Shown: positions 18,636-27,711 of the stretch, in pieces
Layout of the letters: each line of letters begins with the position of its first letter
Numbering within the stretch: the first letter of the stretch is position 1
Assembly: GCF_001578185.1 (NCBI RefSeq)
Contig: NZ_CP011008.1
Coordinates: 2,942,001 to 3,006,000 of the forward strand
DNA from: Peribacillus simplex
GTDB taxonomy: Bacteria > Bacillota > Bacilli > Bacillales > DSM-1321
Direction of reading: 5' to 3'
Length of the DNA: 64,000 nt
The notes under the pieces: generated by a model
Told to the model about the DNA's origin: nothing
What the model saw: the letters and a program-made list of their open reading frames with translations, nothing else
Database searches by the model: none
Position numbers and translations under genes: made by a program

Positions 18636-20197
18636 TTCTCTCTCCCCCCTATGGTAGCTAAACGCATAATTTTTTCCTGTGTAGCTTCTTCCTTCGAAAG
18701 CTCGCCTGTTAACCTTCCTTCACTCATGACAAGTATTCGATCACTTACCCCCAATACTTCAGGAAGTTCAGAGGATATCATTAAAACGGCCAATCCTTCA
18801 TCTGCAAGCTTTGACACAATTTTGTGGATTTCAGTCTTGGCACCTATATCAACCCCTCGTGTTGGTTCATCAAGTAGTAATACCTTTGGTGCAATTGATA
18901 GCCACCTAGCGATCACTACTTTTTGTTGGTTCCCACCACTTAAGTTTGATACTTGCTGTTCTGGGGAAGCTATTTTTATATTTAAGTCATCAATATATTG
19001 GTTAGCGCTTTCATTTGCTTGCTTCCAATTAACAATTCCTGCTTTAGCGTGTTTTTTCAATTCAGCCATTATGATGTTCTCTTTTACGGACATTGATAAA
19101 AATAACCCTTGTTCTTTCCTGCTTTCAGGTACATGTGCAATCCTATTAGCGATAGCATCTATTGAGGATTTGATTTTAACAGATTGACCATCAACCAATA
19201 TTTCGCCACTTTTCAACTCGGACAAACCGAAAATGGTCCTAACCAATTCTGTTCTGCCAGCTCCAACAAGCCCCGCTAAACCAACAATTTCACCTGGGTA
19301 AATTTTTAAAGATACATTCTTTACAATCGTGTTATCAGAAACATTTTTCAATTCAAGTACAGGTGAAACTTCCTTTGGATTTTTTGTGCCAAAAGCTTTT
19401 GACCGATTAAACAAGTCCTTTAAATCCCTTCCTACCATCAGCTTTACGAGATGATCAGGATTTGTCTCTTCAATCGGCCCACTTGCAATCCATTCGCCGT
19501 CACGTAATACAGTGAACCTATTAGAAATTTTAAAGATTTCTTCCATTCTGTGAGAGATATATACAATAGCAACTCCCTGCTTTTTCAAATCATCAATTAT
19601 TTCAAACAGCTTTTTTATTTCTTTATCTGTTAAAGAGGCGGTTGGTTCATCCATTATGAGTACCTCTGCATTAAAGGATAATGCTCGGGCGATCTCGACC
19701 ATTTGTTGTTGAGCAACACTTAAGGTCGAAACCAATTGGCGTGGATTTAGATTCGACCCCATTGAATCTAACACCTCTTGGGCACGTTCATGGACCTCAT
19801 CCCATTTCACCATTCCTAAACCATTTCTAGGAAAGTTCGAACCCATTAAGATATTTTCACTTATTGTTAAATTAGGAGAAAGGTTTAACTCCTGATGAAT
19901 AACACTAATTCCTTTGTTCCTTGCATCAGTAGGGTCCTTCCATAAAATTGGTTGACCTTTCAAGTAGATTTTCCCACCATTGTCATCAGGTGTATGAATG
20001 CCTGCGAGGATTTTCATGAAAGTTGACTTTCCAGCGCCATTCTCTCCCATTAATGCATGTACTTCACCTGGATAAAGTTCCATTCTCACATTGTTCAATA
20101 CGGTTACACTTGAGAACGTTTTACTAATCCCTGTCATATTCAACACTGGCTTTTTTAGAATTTGTTGGCCTTTAAGCGACATTTCATTGACAGCCAT
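18632..20197 (-). CDS. Sugar ABC importer ATPase (RbsA/FrcA type)
   Basis: 521 residues, two fused ATPase domains as usual for CUT2 importers. Domain 1 has Walker A GENGAGKST, signature LSVAQQQMVEIARAL and Walker B VLIMDEPTASL. Domain 2 has a degenerate P-loop GLVGAGRTE (normal for the family), LSGGNQQKVVIARWL and VLLLDEPTRGVD. It powers uptake through the neighbouring permease. The ATG follows AAGGGGTGAGATAAAGGT. It sits between the binding-protein gene (80 bases upstream) and the overlapping permease gene. Confidence 0.93.
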   Translation of the reverse strand: MAVNEMSLKGQQILKKPVLNMTGISKTFSSVTVLNNVRMELYPGEVHALMGENGAGKSTFMKILAGIHTPDDNGGKIYLKGQPILWKDPTDARNKGISVIHQELNLSPNLTISENILMGSNFPRNGLGMVKWDEVHERAQEVLDSMGSNLNPRQLVSTLSVAQQQMVEIARALSFNAEVLIMDEPTASLTDKEIKKLFEIIDDLKKQGVAIVYISHRMEEIFKISNRFTVLRDGEWIASGPIEETNPDHLVKLMVGRDLKDLFNRSKAFGTKNPKEVSPVLELKNVSDNTIVKNVSLKIYPGEIVGLAGLVGAGRTELVRTIFGLSELKSGEILVDGQSVKIKSSIDAIANRIAHVPESRKEQGLFLSMSVKENIIMAELKKHAKAGIVNWKQANESANQYIDDLNIKIASPEQQVSNLSGGNQQKVVIARWLSIAPKVLLLDEPTRGVDIGAKTEIHKIVSKLADEGLAVLMISSELPEVLGVSDRILVMSEGRLTGELSKEEATQEKIMRLATIGGREK

Positions 20198-20277
20198 ACC
20201 TTTATCTCACCCCTTATATTGATTTGAAGAGGCTGATTAAAGGAGGAATCCTTATCAGCCTATTTATTGAAAGAGGC

Positions 20278-21258
20278 TTACCAACCTTGGTAAGAATCTA
20301 ATGTATCTTGAGTTACAATCTCAACTGGAACTTTAATAAGCTCCTCAACTTCTTCACCATTTTTCACTTTCATTCCGATTTCAACAGCTTTTTTGATCAT
20401 GTTACTAGGTGACTGAGCTGAAGTTGCAGCAATTGTACTTCCTTCCTTTGCCATTGCTTCTGTGGCTTCAGGAGCACCGTCCACTCCGACAATGAAAAAT
20501 TCATTTTTACGATTCGCTTGCTCTTGAGCAATTTCAACACCAATTGCTGCTGGATCATTAATCGCAAATACAGCGTCAATAGAGCCTGATGAATTAGCTT
20601 GTAAAATACTTTCCATCACCGTTAATGCCTTTTCGCGATTCCCTTCTCCATTTTGCTTCGCGATAACTTTAATTTCGGAATCCTTTATTGCATCTTCAAA
20701 TCCTTGAATACGATCAGATACAGCCGAAACAGGAGGTCCATCAATAATAACTATTTTTCCTTTTCCACCTAATTTTTCAATCACATATTCTCCGGCCAGT
20801 TTACCAGCTTGATAGTTGTCTGAAGTAACAGTTGCATCGACACCACCTTCAGCATTAGTATCTACAGCAACTACTGGAATATCAGCAGCTTTGGCCTGTT
20901 GAACAGCTGCCGCAATTCCTTTTGTATCAACAGCATTTAAAAGAATGATATCTACCTTTTTCGTAATAAAGTTTTCAATTTGATCTGCTTGTTTTGCTAG
21001 ATCATATTCAGCGCTTTCAACTAGAACTTCAGCACCTAATTCTTTTCCTGCTTCTTCAGCACCTTTAGCCATGGAGACGAAGAATGGGTTTGCTAAACTC
21101 CCCACCGCTACACCGATCGTTAATTGTTTGTTACCTTTTTGTCCTTCGTTACCATCTGTTGAACCATTTGATGATTCACTAGCCCCGCTACATGCCGTCA
21201 TCGCGGCAATTACAAAAGTCAAAACTAGTATTCCTAGAATTTTTACATATTTTTTCAT
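20278..21258 (-). CDS. Sugar-binding lipoprotein of the ABC importer
   Basis: 326 residues. The signal ends in a lipobox (MTACSG), so the mature protein should be lipid-anchored outside the membrane. It is a periplasmic-binding-protein type I fold of the RbsB class: IGVAVGSLANPFFVSMAKG, VDIILLNAVDTKGI, IPVVAVDTNAEGGVDATVTSDNYQAG and INDPAAIGVEIA. It should deliver a monosaccharide, most likely fructose here, to the RbsC/RbsA-type partners downstream. First gene of the unit; AGGGGGATTAAT precedes the ATG, and a cre site and repeated operator-like motifs lie upstream. Confidence 0.92.
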   Translation of the reverse strand: MKKYVKILGILVLTFVIAAMTACSGASESSNGSTDGNEGQKGNKQLTIGVAVGSLANPFFVSMAKGAEEAGKELGAEVLVESAEYDLAKQADQIENFITKKVDIILLNAVDTKGIAAAVQQAKAADIPVVAVDTNAEGGVDATVTSDNYQAGKLAGEYVIEKLGGKGKIVIIDGPPVSAVSDRIQGFEDAIKDSEIKVIAKQNGEGNREKALTVMESILQANSSGSIDAVFAINDPAAIGVEIAQEQANRKNEFFIVGVDGAPEATEAMAKEGSTIAATSAQSPSNMIKKAVEIGMKVKNGEEVEELIKVPVEIVTQDTLDSYQGW

Positions 21259-21384
21259 ATTAATCCCCCTAGTTTTTGAAGATGAAAATAATTAGCTACA
21301 GAACGAGAAATTGTTACCGCTCTCAATCTCTTAAACTAGATCACCTCCTTACATGAATATTTTTGGTTGAAATAAAGGAAATAT

Positions 21385-21517
21385 GGTTGATTTTGATAGT
21401 TTTTTCACATTGACTATTTATTGATAACGCTTTCATCCCTTGTAAAATAATATAATTACCCTTTACACATTATAATTATAATTGAATGAATTTGGTTGGT
21501 TTTGATTGATTTTGATT
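21385..21517 (-). promoter_or_regulatory. Candidate DeoR-type operator repeats
   Basis: The core TTGATTTTGAT occurs at 21387-21397 and again at 21507-21517, the second preceded by an overlapping GGTTGGTTTTGATTG. On the minus (transcribed) strand these read ATCAAAATCAA. DeoR-family sugar regulators often use direct repeats of such AT-rich words. The gene for a DeoR protein lies next to them. Confidence 0.5.
21422..21435 (-). promoter_or_regulatory. cre site (CcpA operator)
   Basis: On the minus strand the sequence is TGAAAGCGTTATCA, a full match to the Bacillus consensus TGWAANCGNTNWCA. It lies about 165 bases before the binding-protein start, which suggests glucose repression of the importer, fructanase and fructokinase unit. 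Confidence 0.75.
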
Positions 21518-21736
21518 ATATTAAAGCTGTTTGTAATTGTCAATGGTACCAATTATTACAAAAAATATATTGATAACATAAAATATTAAACTTTCAAATG
21601 GAATGTTTAATAGATGGAGCAGATTTTCCCTCATTGTTAATTGATCACATTACAATGAATCAAGCCTTTTTTATTATATTGATAAAACAAAGGGGTAAAT
21701 TTCCAATAAAATAATTTCAGAATTTTCAAAAAAGAT

Positions 21737-21773
21737 GGTATTCAAACTGTCTGAATCAGACAGTTTGAATACC
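21737..21773 (-). terminator. Terminator of the DeoR regulator gene
   Basis: A perfect 18-bp stem, GGTATTCAAACTGTCTGA with its exact complement, around a single central base. On the minus strand it is followed by ATCTTTTTTG. It lies 32 bases after the regulator stop and separates it from the importer promoter region. Confidence 0.88.
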
Positions 21774-21804
21774 AGCTTTCCTTCAACGATAGCAAATTTA
21801 GTTT

Positions 21805-22557
21805 TCAATCCCTCACAATAATTATCTCCGTTTTCTCCTTATATTTTCCTAACGTTATTGTACTTTCTTCATTCGTAATAACTTTTGTTTGGTTTAAATC
21901 TGCAAACTTAGAAAATGATACTTCTCCAAATTTTGTATGATCTGCTAATACAAAGGCCTCACGTGACAAAAAAATGGCTCTTTCTTTTATTTGCGCCTCT
22001 TCTGGATCTGGGGTAGTCAATCCAAAATTATAATGAATAGCGTTCGCACCCATGAAACACTTATCAAATCTGTATTTTTTTATACTTTCGTATGCATAAC
22101 GTCCAACTGTTGCTTTAGTAATCTTTTTAACAAACCCACCAATAAAATATGTACATATTTCATTTTCAAGTAATGCTTCTAAATGATCAATTCCGTTTGT
22201 AATGACAACGATATCTTTTTGTCTTAAATGTTTGATCATCTGATACGTTGTTGTTCCAGCATCAAGATAAACACAGTCGCCGTCCAAAATTAGTTCTGCC
22301 GCATATTTTGCTATCTTAGCTTTTTCCTCAAGGTTCTGCGTTATTTTCTCAAACACACTTGGTTCGTCTCGTTTACTATGTAAAAGTGAAGCTCCACCAT
22401 GTACTCGTTTTAAGTAGTTCTGCTTTTCTAATTGATCTAGATCACGACGCAAAGTAGATTCTGAAGTATTTGTTAATTCTACTAGCTCATGAATCTTAAC
22501 ATTCCCCTTTTCTTTTAACAGCTTTAAAATTAATTGATGCCGTTCCGTAATAAGCAT
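21805..22557 (-). CDS. DeoR-family transcriptional regulator
   Basis: 250 residues. The N-terminal winged helix-turn-helix (about 1-57) contains the DeoR signature NTSESTLRRDLDQLEKQNYLKR and GGA. The C-terminal sugar-phosphate sensing domain (about 75-240) shows VYLDAGTTT, IVVITNGI, YFIGG and DHTKFG. Such proteins usually repress sugar operons until a phosphorylated sugar binds. Its position directly upstream of the importer, fructanase and fructokinase genes, same strand, makes it the likely local regulator, with fructose phosphate a plausible effector. The ATG follows CGAGGAGGAGATAAC. Confidence 0.92.
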   Translation of the reverse strand: MLITERHQLILKLLKEKGNVKIHELVELTNTSESTLRRDLDQLEKQNYLKRVHGGASLLHSKRDEPSVFEKITQNLEEKAKIAKYAAELILDGDCVYLDAGTTTYQMIKHLRQKDIVVITNGIDHLEALLENEICTYFIGGFVKKITKATVGRYAYESIKKYRFDKCFMGANAIHYNFGLTTPDPEEAQIKERAIFLSREAFVLADHTKFGEVSFSKFADLNQTKVITNEESTITLGKYKEKTEIIIVRD

Positions 22558-22664
22558 GTTATCTCCTCCTCGTATTACACTTCTATTTAAAGGTTCTTCG
22601 TGTATTCTAGTTTAATTAATTTTAGTATATAGAATTTTGAAGTGACATGTGAGAACTATATTAG

Positions 22665-23080
22665 GGGTACCGCCAACAAGCTAAGGTGAATTTGTATCAT
22701 CACAACGAAAAAACGCTATTCCTTTTGTAGAAATATACAGGAAGGATGGCGTTTTCTATGAGTTTTTCTGTTTCAGACGGAATGAATTTCTCTTTTCTCA
22801 AGAACTTCAAAACTATTATCCCATCTTCTCTACAACAATTAGCTAAAGAATGGATTTGAGTCAATATTTTGGACACAAAAAAGTTAAATCTTAAGCTGCA
22901 TTTCTAATTTGGTCTTCAATAGCTTGTGGAGTTTTTTCTACGTCTGTCACAAAAACTTCAAGCTGCCTAATATTTTTTCAAAAAAACTATTTGATGGTTT
23001 TTTTTGTCATAGTGTTACCTTAGCAAATTAAAGAGAACACACTTTTATATTATCTCTTGCGTGCTTAGCTTGATGGCATG
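22665..23080 (+). mobile_element. Internally deleted IS231-like (IS4-family) copy
   Basis: The left part (to about 22850) matches the first 180 bases of the full copy at 49170, including the first transposase codons with an early frame change. The right part (about 22940-23080) matches its last 140 bases, including the CTTAGCTTGATGG right end. The middle of the transposase is missing and replaced by about 85 bases that look like the tip of another IS (TTGGACACAAAAAAG). The left inverted repeat has lost its outer bases. It separates the fructose-uptake unit from the sacB-levB unit. Confidence 0.8.
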
Positions 23081-23180
23081 TGGTGGTACACCCTTTTAGT
23101 AAATGCACATATTTGAAGGAGTCATTTCTTATAAAAGAATGTATGTGTACTCATATGAAAGGTATCTGCCAAGATGAGTT

Positions 23181-24740
23181 TCAATTAATCGGATCAAAAT
23201 GTGTAACCTTCATATTCTTAAAGATCGCTTTGCCGCCCTCGGAGAAGAGAGTAATTCCCTTATCTTCGGCATGAGGGAATATTAAGTTTGAATAAGCAGC
23301 CTTTCCATCATCCACAAAAACTTCAATACTCGTTTTATCGACGAGAATCTTTAAATGAACCTTCTTCTTACTGACATCAAATGGTGCAGTACTTTCAACG
23401 AACTGATTCGTTTCGTCAGGTTGATCTGTGAATACCCGATTGACATAAGAGTAATTTCCTTCTGCAGAAATGCCTACGTCAACGTGGCGTTTTTGATCAT
23501 CTGACTCCCTGAGCCTAAATCCTGCATTCTTAAAATCCGACCATGAGAGATCCGCCTCTATTTGATAGGCATCTCCTTTAACATCAAGTGTTTCCGAGCC
23601 ATCCACTTCGATTTTATTAAAAGAATTCGTTGAGCTTGTCAATTCTTTTAATGCTTCTGAAGGCTGTGAAGAAAGATAATACTTGTTCTCTCCTTCACGC
23701 TTTAGTTCAATTTGACGGACGATCGAATCCATTCCGTTAAACCCTTCTTTTAATGTCGGCGTATTGTTGGCGTAGGCCCAGTTATTCATCCAAGCGAGGG
23801 CATAGCGTTTGTCTAATTTGTCACTTGCCTTGCCATCTTCAAACGATACTCCGCCATACCAATCGAAACCGTAGTCTAGCCATTGGGGTTCATGGTTATC
23901 TAGAAGAAATTCTGTTCCATTAAACGTTCCTGTCCAGTATGCATAGGTGTTGGGTTTCCCTGCTGATTTTCCGTTTGCACTGACGCCCAGCACCCACTTT
24001 ACTGTCCCTTCATCAGCGCGGATCTGGTAAAGGTCAGGGCACTCTAAAACTCCAATGTTCTTAGTGGAAAAGCTGCTCGTATAGCGCCAATCTTTCAGAT
24101 TATTAGACTCATAAAAACCTATTTTCGATCCTTCGGCCAAGGTCATGACCCATTTTTGATTTGTGTTATCCCAGATGATTTTTGGATCTCTAAAATCCTT
24201 CGTTCCTGGATTTTTCATAATAGGCTCGTCACTGTAAGAGGTAAACGTATTTCCTTTGTCCGTACTGTACCATAGAAATTGTTCTTGTTTCTGGCCATCC
24301 TTAGAAGGTTGTGTTGCGATCGCCACAAAAGCCTCTTTTCCAAACCCAGCTGTATTATCCGTGTCTATAACGACTGACCCTGTCCATGGATCCCCATTTT
24401 GATTCGTATATTTTGGAATGGCAATTCCTTCATCATTCCAGTGAATCAAATCTTTAGAGGTGGCATGTCGCCATTCTGTACCATTGCCATCCGGGTAATC
24501 TCCATTATAGAGGTAAAAATAATGATAATTTCCTTCATAGTAAACGGGCTTCTGTGGATCGTTTTTCCAATGATCAGGAGAAGTAAAATGATAGGCAGCC
24601 CGGTAAGAGTGCTTTTCTACCTTATTTGGCTGATTAGCTTCTTTTGTTTTATAAAATGAATGAATCAAAATTCCTGTGCTAATAACCATCCATAATCCAA
24701 GAACGAATAATCCAACCATCTTATATTTCTTTTTGTTCAC
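23181..24740 (-). CDS. levB: Endolevanase LevB, membrane-anchored GH32
   Basis: 519 residues, close to B. subtilis LevB. An N-terminal hydrophobic helix (about 8-30) without a clear cleavage site suggests an anchored or uncleaved exported enzyme. GH32 catalytic motifs are intact: WKNDPQ with nucleophile Asp61, FRDP at 183-186, and LECPD with acid/base Glu233. LevB cuts levan internally and releases levanbiose, so the product of the sacB gene just upstream is its substrate. The gap to sacB is 84 bases with a hairpin, matching the sacB-levB order of B. subtilis. The ATG lies at 24738-24740. Confidence 0.92.
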   Translation of the reverse strand: MNKKKYKMVGLFVLGLWMVISTGILIHSFYKTKEANQPNKVEKHSYRAAYHFTSPDHWKNDPQKPVYYEGNYHYFYLYNGDYPDGNGTEWRHATSKDLIHWNDEGIAIPKYTNQNGDPWTGSVVIDTDNTAGFGKEAFVAIATQPSKDGQKQEQFLWYSTDKGNTFTSYSDEPIMKNPGTKDFRDPKIIWDNTNQKWVMTLAEGSKIGFYESNNLKDWRYTSSFSTKNIGVLECPDLYQIRADEGTVKWVLGVSANGKSAGKPNTYAYWTGTFNGTEFLLDNHEPQWLDYGFDWYGGVSFEDGKASDKLDKRYALAWMNNWAYANNTPTLKEGFNGMDSIVRQIELKREGENKYYLSSQPSEALKELTSSTNSFNKIEVDGSETLDVKGDAYQIEADLSWSDFKNAGFRLRESDDQKRHVDVGISAEGNYSYVNRVFTDQPDETNQFVESTAPFDVSKKKVHLKILVDKTSIEVFVDDGKAAYSNLIFPHAEDKGITLFSEGGKAIFKNMKVTHFDPIN

Positions 24741-24772
24741 TTAAACTCACCACTTTCCTCTTTTAAAATAGA

Positions 24773-24812
24773 AAAAAGAAAATGCCAAGTTTTCCTGACA
24801 TTTTCTTTTTCT
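24773..24812 (-). terminator. Hairpin between sacB and levB
   Basis: On the minus strand AGAAAATG-x-C pairs with G-x-CATTTTCT and is followed by TTTTTT. Its placement suggests partial termination, with levB expressed by read-through from sacB. Confidence 0.6.
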
Positions 24813-24824
24813 TTTCACTGGTAA

Positions 24825-26288
24825 TTACTTAACCGTAATCTGGCCTTGTTCAAGAATACTGTCTTTTACTACTGATGTTTTTTCCCCTTTAATGTTAAGC
24901 TGGAAGCTTGGGGCAAAGGTAGATTTATTGTCTTCAAAATAACCTCTGTTTGTCATGTAGCTAGTCACTACAACATTATCACTGTCAGCCTGCGGGATCG
25001 CATAGTGTGCATAGTTCCAAGTGATGTCATATGGATCTAGATCCTGATGCAGGACGATGCCCGTTTTATTTAATGGTTTATATGGGCCAGTCAAGGAATT
25101 TGACGTGTAGCCTAACATGTAAATATCTTGATTATCGATTCCATCAATGGTCATTTTTGATCCTCTTGAGCTTGTGAATAAATACCACTTGCCGTCCTTT
25201 TTAAAGATGTTTGGACGTTCGATTTCATCTGTGACCGTATTTGAAACTAGCAATGGCTTCATTTCTTTTTTCAATGTATAATCGTCGTTTACTTCAATAA
25301 TTCCAATTGCACCGTTTGCAAGTTCAGCTAATTCTTTTTTAGGGCTTTGCATAAGTTTGTTTTTTTCACCTTGGAAGAAATTATTGCTGTTGCCATAATA
25401 AGCTCGATTGTATAGCGATTCTTCGCCTTGGTAGCCATATTCTGTACCCGTATTTGCTTCAAATACAAGGTATTTGCGGCCTTTGTCTTCCACATAGTGA
25501 GGGTCTCTGAAGGTATGATTATCAGCGGAATTTCCGTCCTCTACAAATTTATCTACAGTTTGATAGTACCTGCTGTCTTTGCCTTCATAGATGGATTTGT
25601 AATCCTCAACACCATCCACTTTTAATGTTTCAGAATCTGGCTCTGAAAGGTTTACTTGAGCGGTTGTCAAGGTTTGTTTCCCATAATTTCCTGACTCAGG
25701 TATATACGGTTCACGATTTGTATAGAATAAGCGAACTTCCCCGTCCTCAGTGAAGGTTGCAGAGCCTGACCACTCTTCGGCTTGCTCTTTTAGGTAAGGA
25801 TCATTTGGAACGTTTTTATCATTGTCATCAAATACTCTTCCAGCATTCTTCCAAGCATTAAGGGAGTTGTCGCCCACTTTTTTGTAGAATATGTAGATGA
25901 ACGTATCGCTCGCGTTTTTAGGATCGCCTGCTAATCCAAAAACGATATGATATCCTTTGTACTCTGCAACAGTTCCATCAGCGTTTTGCAATGGCCATGT
26001 ATCCCACACATCTAAATCAATGGTTTCGCCTGATTCCGTTACTTTTTTGGCAGAAGGGATGTTTTTAATTGTGGATTCATCAAACTTAGGAACGGCATAT
26101 CTAGTATCACCGTGCTGATTAATCATATCTTTCATAGCTGATCGAGTAATTTGTGAAGTATCGTACGTTTCTTTGTAATCTGCCGGATCCTTTGAAGCTG
26201 CAAATGATTGGGTAACAGTACCGCTTAATAGAATGCCAGTACTGAGTATTCCTGCTGTTGCCTGTTTGGCAAGCCTGCTAAAGTTCAT
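24825..26288 (-). CDS. sacB: Levansucrase SacB
   Basis: 487 residues with a signal peptide ending QSFA-AS. The GH68 catalytic triad is present: nucleophile in VWDTW (Asp96), transition-state stabiliser in FRDP (Asp262) and acid/base in DEIERPN (Glu357). B. subtilis SacB is 473 residues with D86, D247 and E342, so this protein is slightly longer. It splits sucrose outside the cell and polymerises fructose into levan. No SacY-type antiterminator target or leader terminator is visible in the 145-base upstream gap. Control by the sensor genes just upstream is therefore likelier than the B. subtilis SacXY system. The ATG follows GAGGAGGAAGACTT. Confidence 0.95.
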   Translation of the reverse strand: MNFSRLAKQATAGILSTGILLSGTVTQSFAASKDPADYKETYDTSQITRSAMKDMINQHGDTRYAVPKFDESTIKNIPSAKKVTESGETIDLDVWDTWPLQNADGTVAEYKGYHIVFGLAGDPKNASDTFIYIFYKKVGDNSLNAWKNAGRVFDDNDKNVPNDPYLKEQAEEWSGSATFTEDGEVRLFYTNREPYIPESGNYGKQTLTTAQVNLSEPDSETLKVDGVEDYKSIYEGKDSRYYQTVDKFVEDGNSADNHTFRDPHYVEDKGRKYLVFEANTGTEYGYQGEESLYNRAYYGNSNNFFQGEKNKLMQSPKKELAELANGAIGIIEVNDDYTLKKEMKPLLVSNTVTDEIERPNIFKKDGKWYLFTSSRGSKMTIDGIDNQDIYMLGYTSNSLTGPYKPLNKTGIVLHQDLDPYDITWNYAHYAIPQADSDNVVVTSYMTNRGYFEDNKSTFAPSFQLNIKGEKTSVVKDSILEQGQITVK

Positions 26289-26404
26289 AAGTCTTCCTCC
26301 TCGTTTTATGTGTTTGCTAGTACAATAGAATTATAGGCGATTCCTGAAAAGAGAGGTATGCCACATATTGATTGGAATTTAGTCGTATATTGATATCGCA
26401 ATTG

Positions 26405-26433
26405 CGGAAGGCAAAAAAAGCCCCGGCAAGAGG
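26405..26433 (-). terminator. Weak hairpin after the binding-protein gene
   Basis: AGCCTC-type and GGGGCT-type arms with one mismatch are followed by TTTTTTT on the minus strand, directly after the stop at 26434. It could limit read-through into sacB. Confidence 0.5.
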
Positions 26434-27711
26434 CTATTCCTTCGAAAACCTCTCCCAGGACTTCTGATATTCATTGAGCAGCTGATGGCGGTTCAGCTGT
26501 TTCCCGACATAGAGCTGAGTCGCGGCTCCGAATTCCTCTCTAATTTCAACAGGGAAGTGAGACCAGTTAGATGGGACGGTGTTCCCATCTTTGTAATTTC
26601 GAAGAGTTTCTTCTGCGAGCGGCCCTATATCATCAGTTTTAATGTTCTTAAACGCAGGAATGAATTTGAATTCTTCCGTCATGAACCGTTTTCCTTGTTC
26701 TGACATCACCATCCAATTTAAAAACTTCTTGGCTTCTTTTTTCTTTTCAGGAATGGACTGTTTATTTACGGCCCAATAATTTGGAACGCCGACAACAAGG
26801 GCTTCCTTTAAAGGTCGGTCATTAATCGGAATCGGCATAAAACCAATGTTCATGTCAGGCGAAGCTTGATCGATCATCGGCTGAATCCAGTTGCCTTGCT
26901 GAATGATGGCTGCTTTTTCGGAGGTAAACAGATTCACTTCCATTGTATAGTCCGTTGACAGTGGATTATCATTTCCGTACTTTATGGTGAGATCCAGCAG
27001 GGCAAGTAGATCCTTGAATGTTTGATTGGTACTGATTTTTTCCGTTCCGTTATTTAAATTTCTAATAAAAGCATCAGTATCCTTTTGCTGGGCAAAAGCA
27101 ACATTCATTAGATGGTCGCCCAATTCCCAGTCTTCATAGTAGCCTGTTGCAAAGGGAGTAATGCCTGCATTCTGCAGCTTTTCGGCAGCTGCTGTCAGTT
27201 CAGAAAGAGTGGCGGGCTGTTCAGTAATGCCTGCTTGTTTAAATAGATCCTTATTATAGATAAAGCCATACCCTTCAAGGTTAACCGGCATTCCGTAAAT
27301 TTTCCCGTCCAATGTGACCGGCGTCAGGGCTTCTTTGTATGCTTGATTAATCCAGGGCTCCCCTGAGAGATCCTCCAGATAGTTACGCCATAGCTTGGCA
27401 TTTTCATAGCCGCTGTTTGTAAAGATATCCGGACCAGTGCCGGTCGCCATTTCGGCTTTTAGGTCGGCGAGGTCATCCATTGCGCCTCCAACAGTATGTA
27501 CCCTGATATTGACGTGAGGATTTTCCCGTTCATAAGCACGCGTCATTTCTTCAAATTGAGTGGAGATTTCCACTTTCGGATTCCTTAAATCCAGCGTGAT
27601 TTTCCGCTCTGTCTTTTCCGTTTTTTCTGGTGGGGCTTCGTCCTGACATGCAGAAAGAGACAGGCTGACGGCCCCGATTAACAAAAGGGATAAAAACCTG
27701 TTTTTCATCAT
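26434..27711 (-). CDS. Orphan extracellular sugar-binding lipoprotein
   Basis: 425 residues with a signal peptide and lipobox (LSLSACQD). It belongs to the family 1 (MalE/UgpB-like) solute-binding proteins: MATGTGPDIF, GKIYGMPVNLEGYGFIYNKDLF, TSEKAAIIQQGNW and KKEAKKFLNWM. No permease or ATPase gene is adjacent, so it is not part of a complete importer here. Its ATG overlaps the response-regulator stop (ATGA), giving a strict HK-RR-binding protein operon. This points to a sensing role: presenting a sugar or oligosaccharide to the neighbouring kinase. Use of transport subunits encoded elsewhere is the alternative. Confidence 0.88.
   Translation of the reverse strand: MMKNRFLSLLLIGAVSLSLSACQDEAPPEKTEKTERKITLDLRNPKVEISTQFEEMTRAYERENPHVNIRVHTVGGAMDDLADLKAEMATGTGPDIFTNSGYENAKLWRNYLEDLSGEPWINQAYKEALTPVTLDGKIYGMPVNLEGYGFIYNKDLFKQAGITEQPATLSELTAAAEKLQNAGITPFATGYYEDWELGDHLMNVAFAQQKDTDAFIRNLNNGTEKISTNQTFKDLLALLDLTIKYGNDNPLSTDYTMEVNLFTSEKAAIIQQGNWIQPMIDQASPDMNIGFMPIPINDRPLKEALVVGVPNYWAVNKQSIPEKKKEAKKFLNWMVMSEQGKRFMTEEFKFIPAFKNIKTDDIGPLAEETLRNYKDGNTVPSNWSHFPVEIREEFGAATQLYVGKQLNRHQLLNEYQKSWERFSKE

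Noticed and set aside
24825-26434. SacY/SacT-type antiterminator target before sacB
   Set aside because: No sequence resembling the usual RNA antiterminator target or overlapping leader terminator is present in the 145-base gap.
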